Positions 62,717 through 64,000 of a DNA stretch of 64,000 nt are shown one piece after another. The stretch covers positions 62,001 to 126,000 of the forward strand of contig NZ_NMQW01000039.1 of NCBI RefSeq assembly GCF_002234615.1, in the 5' to 3' direction. This DNA is from Paenibacillus rigui (GTDB taxonomy: Bacteria > Bacillota > Bacilli > Paenibacillales > NBRC-103111). A program made the position numbers and the translations under genes. The notes under the pieces are model-generated. The model was not told the DNA's origin. It worked only from the letters and a program-made list of their open reading frames with translations, and ran no database searches. How positions within the stretch are numbered: position 1 is the stretch's first letter; each line of letters starts with the position of its first letter.

Positions 62717-64000
62717 GTCCATGTATGTCCGTTCCCAAAGGGCAAGGGACGCCGCTCTGCTGCTGCTGGCCCTCATGCTTGCGCTTGCCGCCTACAAGGC
62801 TTACACAACGTGGCAGAAGATGGACTACTATGCCAAGGCTTCGGCGGAGCAGGAGGCGGGACGCGTGCTGGAAGCGGAGGACTGGTACCGTCAAGCGGAG
62901 CAAATTACCGGCTTCGATTATAAAAACCGGGAGATTGCCGCCGCCCTCGAAGAGCTGCGCCCCGTAACCGAGCTCAAGCGCACCATGCGCTCCATGCTGG
63001 AGAACGTAAACGCCGCCGCCCAGGTACACGATGTGCCAACGCTAACGAAGACATACGAGAGCTATCAGGCGCTGCAGAAGCAGTATGCCGGCAAGGAGGA
63101 AGCGGAGCGCAAGCTGCTGGCGGAGACCGAGAGCGCCTATCCCGTGGGAACGAGGCTGACCGAGGCGTTCACGGACGCCAAGGAGGAGCTGATGAAGAGC
63201 CTGGACACAGCCATAGCCAAAAAATCGTTCGATAACGACACGGCGGTCTCGTATCTGACGCAAATCCCCGCAGTCTTTTACAAGGACGAACGGACGAAGA
63301 AGCAGGAGCTGGCCGCCAAGCTGAAGGCGTACGATCAAGCCCGCCTCGATACGCTGTTCAAAAATAAGCCGTTCGAGCAGGTGCTCGCCGAAACGGCGGC
63401 TATCCGGAAGTTTTACAGCACGAACGAGGTGCAGGCGGACTGGGTGCTGCCCCTGCTGGATACGTATGTGCAAAATACGCTGGCTGCACAGCTGAAGAAA
63501 AACGATCTTGCGGCATTCATCGCCAATGCGCAGCTGTACTTGGGGAATAAGGAGCTGGCGGACGCCAAATCCAAGGCCAGCGGCTATATTCAAGCGACGA
63601 TGCGCAGTCAATTTGCCCGCGCTGAGCAGCTGGCTGCCGCGCGGAAATTCGATGAGGCGGTTGAGCTGTATACAGCGCTTGGCGCGTACAAAAACACGGA
63701 CAAGGAAATCCAGGCGCTTCAGCAGCGCCGTCTGGAATCCGACCCCGTCCAGCTGCTGCGCAAAGCGGCCGGTGACGGGAACGCCAAGTTCACCAATGTG
63801 ATCAGTGCGAAGAGCGCCTCGGGCGCAGCTGCCTATTCCGCTGCGGGCATCTCGGACAATCAAACGATCGTGTGGGCGCAGCTCGGGGCAAACCAGAGCA
63901 TTAGCAAAACCGACATTCCGGTCGACCGCAAGGTGACCGTCAAATCGCTGCAGTTCTCCGACTCGCTTAGCCAGCGCAAGCTGCCGGTCCTGCTCGTGGA
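62709..64000 (+). CDS. Membrane-anchored helical-repeat protein, partial at window end
   Basis: At least 430 residues, with the stop beyond the window. MSKSMYVRSQRARDAA precedes one membrane helix (LLLLALMLALAAYKAY, about 17-33), then long helices with TPR-like character (YYAKASAEQEAGRVLEAEDWYRQAE, and ARAEQLAAARKFDEAVELYTALGAYKN). The last part becomes beta-rich (GNAKFTNVISAKSASG). ATG 62709 overlaps the previous stop by 8 nt. I know no specific family; it is likely a scaffold, with the repeat domain on the outer face if the helix is an uncleaved signal anchor. Confidence 0.7.
   Translation, partial: MSKSMYVRSQRARDAALLLLALMLALAAYKAYTTWQKMDYYAKASAEQEAGRVLEAEDWYRQAEQITGFDYKNREIAAALEELRPVTELKRTMRSMLENVNAAAQVHDVPTLTKTYESYQALQKQYAGKEEAERKLLAETESAYPVGTRLTEAFTDAKEELMKSLDTAIAKKSFDNDTAVSYLTQIPAVFYKDERTKKQELAAKLKAYDQARLDTLFKNKPFEQVLAETAAIRKFYSTNEVQADWVLPLLDTYVQNTLAAQLKKNDLAAFIANAQLYLGNKELADAKSKASGYIQATMRSQFARAEQLAAARKFDEAVELYTALGAYKNTDKEIQALQQRRLESDPVQLLRKAAGDGNAKFTNVISAKSASGAAAYSAAGISDNQTIVWAQLGANQSISKTDIPVDRKVTVKSLQFSDSLSQRKLPVLLV

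Overview
The window looks like chromosome of a spore-forming Bacillota in the Paenibacillaceae (Paenibacillus or a close relative). The reasons are AGGAGG-type ribosome sites, frequent TTG and GTG starts, a T-box in front of thrS, a YheC/YheD spore-coat ATP-grasp gene, many carbohydrate genes and moderately high GC. I saw no rRNA or tRNA gene, CRISPR array or prophage.

Layout. 1-5.1 kb: an MFS exporter (cut by the window edge), a 12-helix permease and a GH42 beta-galactosidase. 5.4-11.3 kb: a visibly AT-richer stretch with a phosphotransferase, a quinone/redox-type gene group (pirin, azoreductase, HxlR regulator with Cys6, a YgiN-like monooxygenase and a SnoaL-like protein) sharing one palindromic operator, and a decayed IS4-family transposase. 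11.3-15 kb: a three-gene operon (membrane coiled-coil protein, periplasmic-binding plus vWA protein, TelA). 15-26.6 kb: thrS with T-box, a sugar isomerase, a DUF1796 protein, a two-component system, an Lrp regulator, a metallo-hydrolase, an acyltransferase and a dGTPase. 26.9-46.9 kb: a chemoreceptor, a FadR-type regulator, an Fsr-like transporter, GH95-like hydrolase plus oxidoreductase, aspartase, spore-coat ATP-grasp, a secreted PL6 polysaccharide lyase, an EamA transporter opposite a MocR regulator, a 2-hydroxyacid dehydrogenase, an MHYT-GGDEF-EAL protein and a polysaccharide deacetylase.

47.3-64 kb is the most interesting part. Seven genes on the minus strand form one operon: membrane vWA protein, a large tubulin/FtsZ-like GTPase, a 793-residue unknown, a second membrane vWA protein, a small beta-sandwich protein, a zinc-ribbon P-loop GTPase and a 977-residue GAP1-type protein with an external tail. 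Divergent from it lie a 50-residue membrane microprotein, a zinc-ribbon two-helix membrane protein and a membrane-anchored helical-repeat protein that runs off the window. I read this as one membrane-linked, two-GTPase machine; its function is not established by the sequence.

A second notable signal is a family of three short palindromic elements (about 103-173 bp) with matching terminal repeats. Each has inserted, with a 9-bp target duplication, into the hairpin of an intrinsic terminator.
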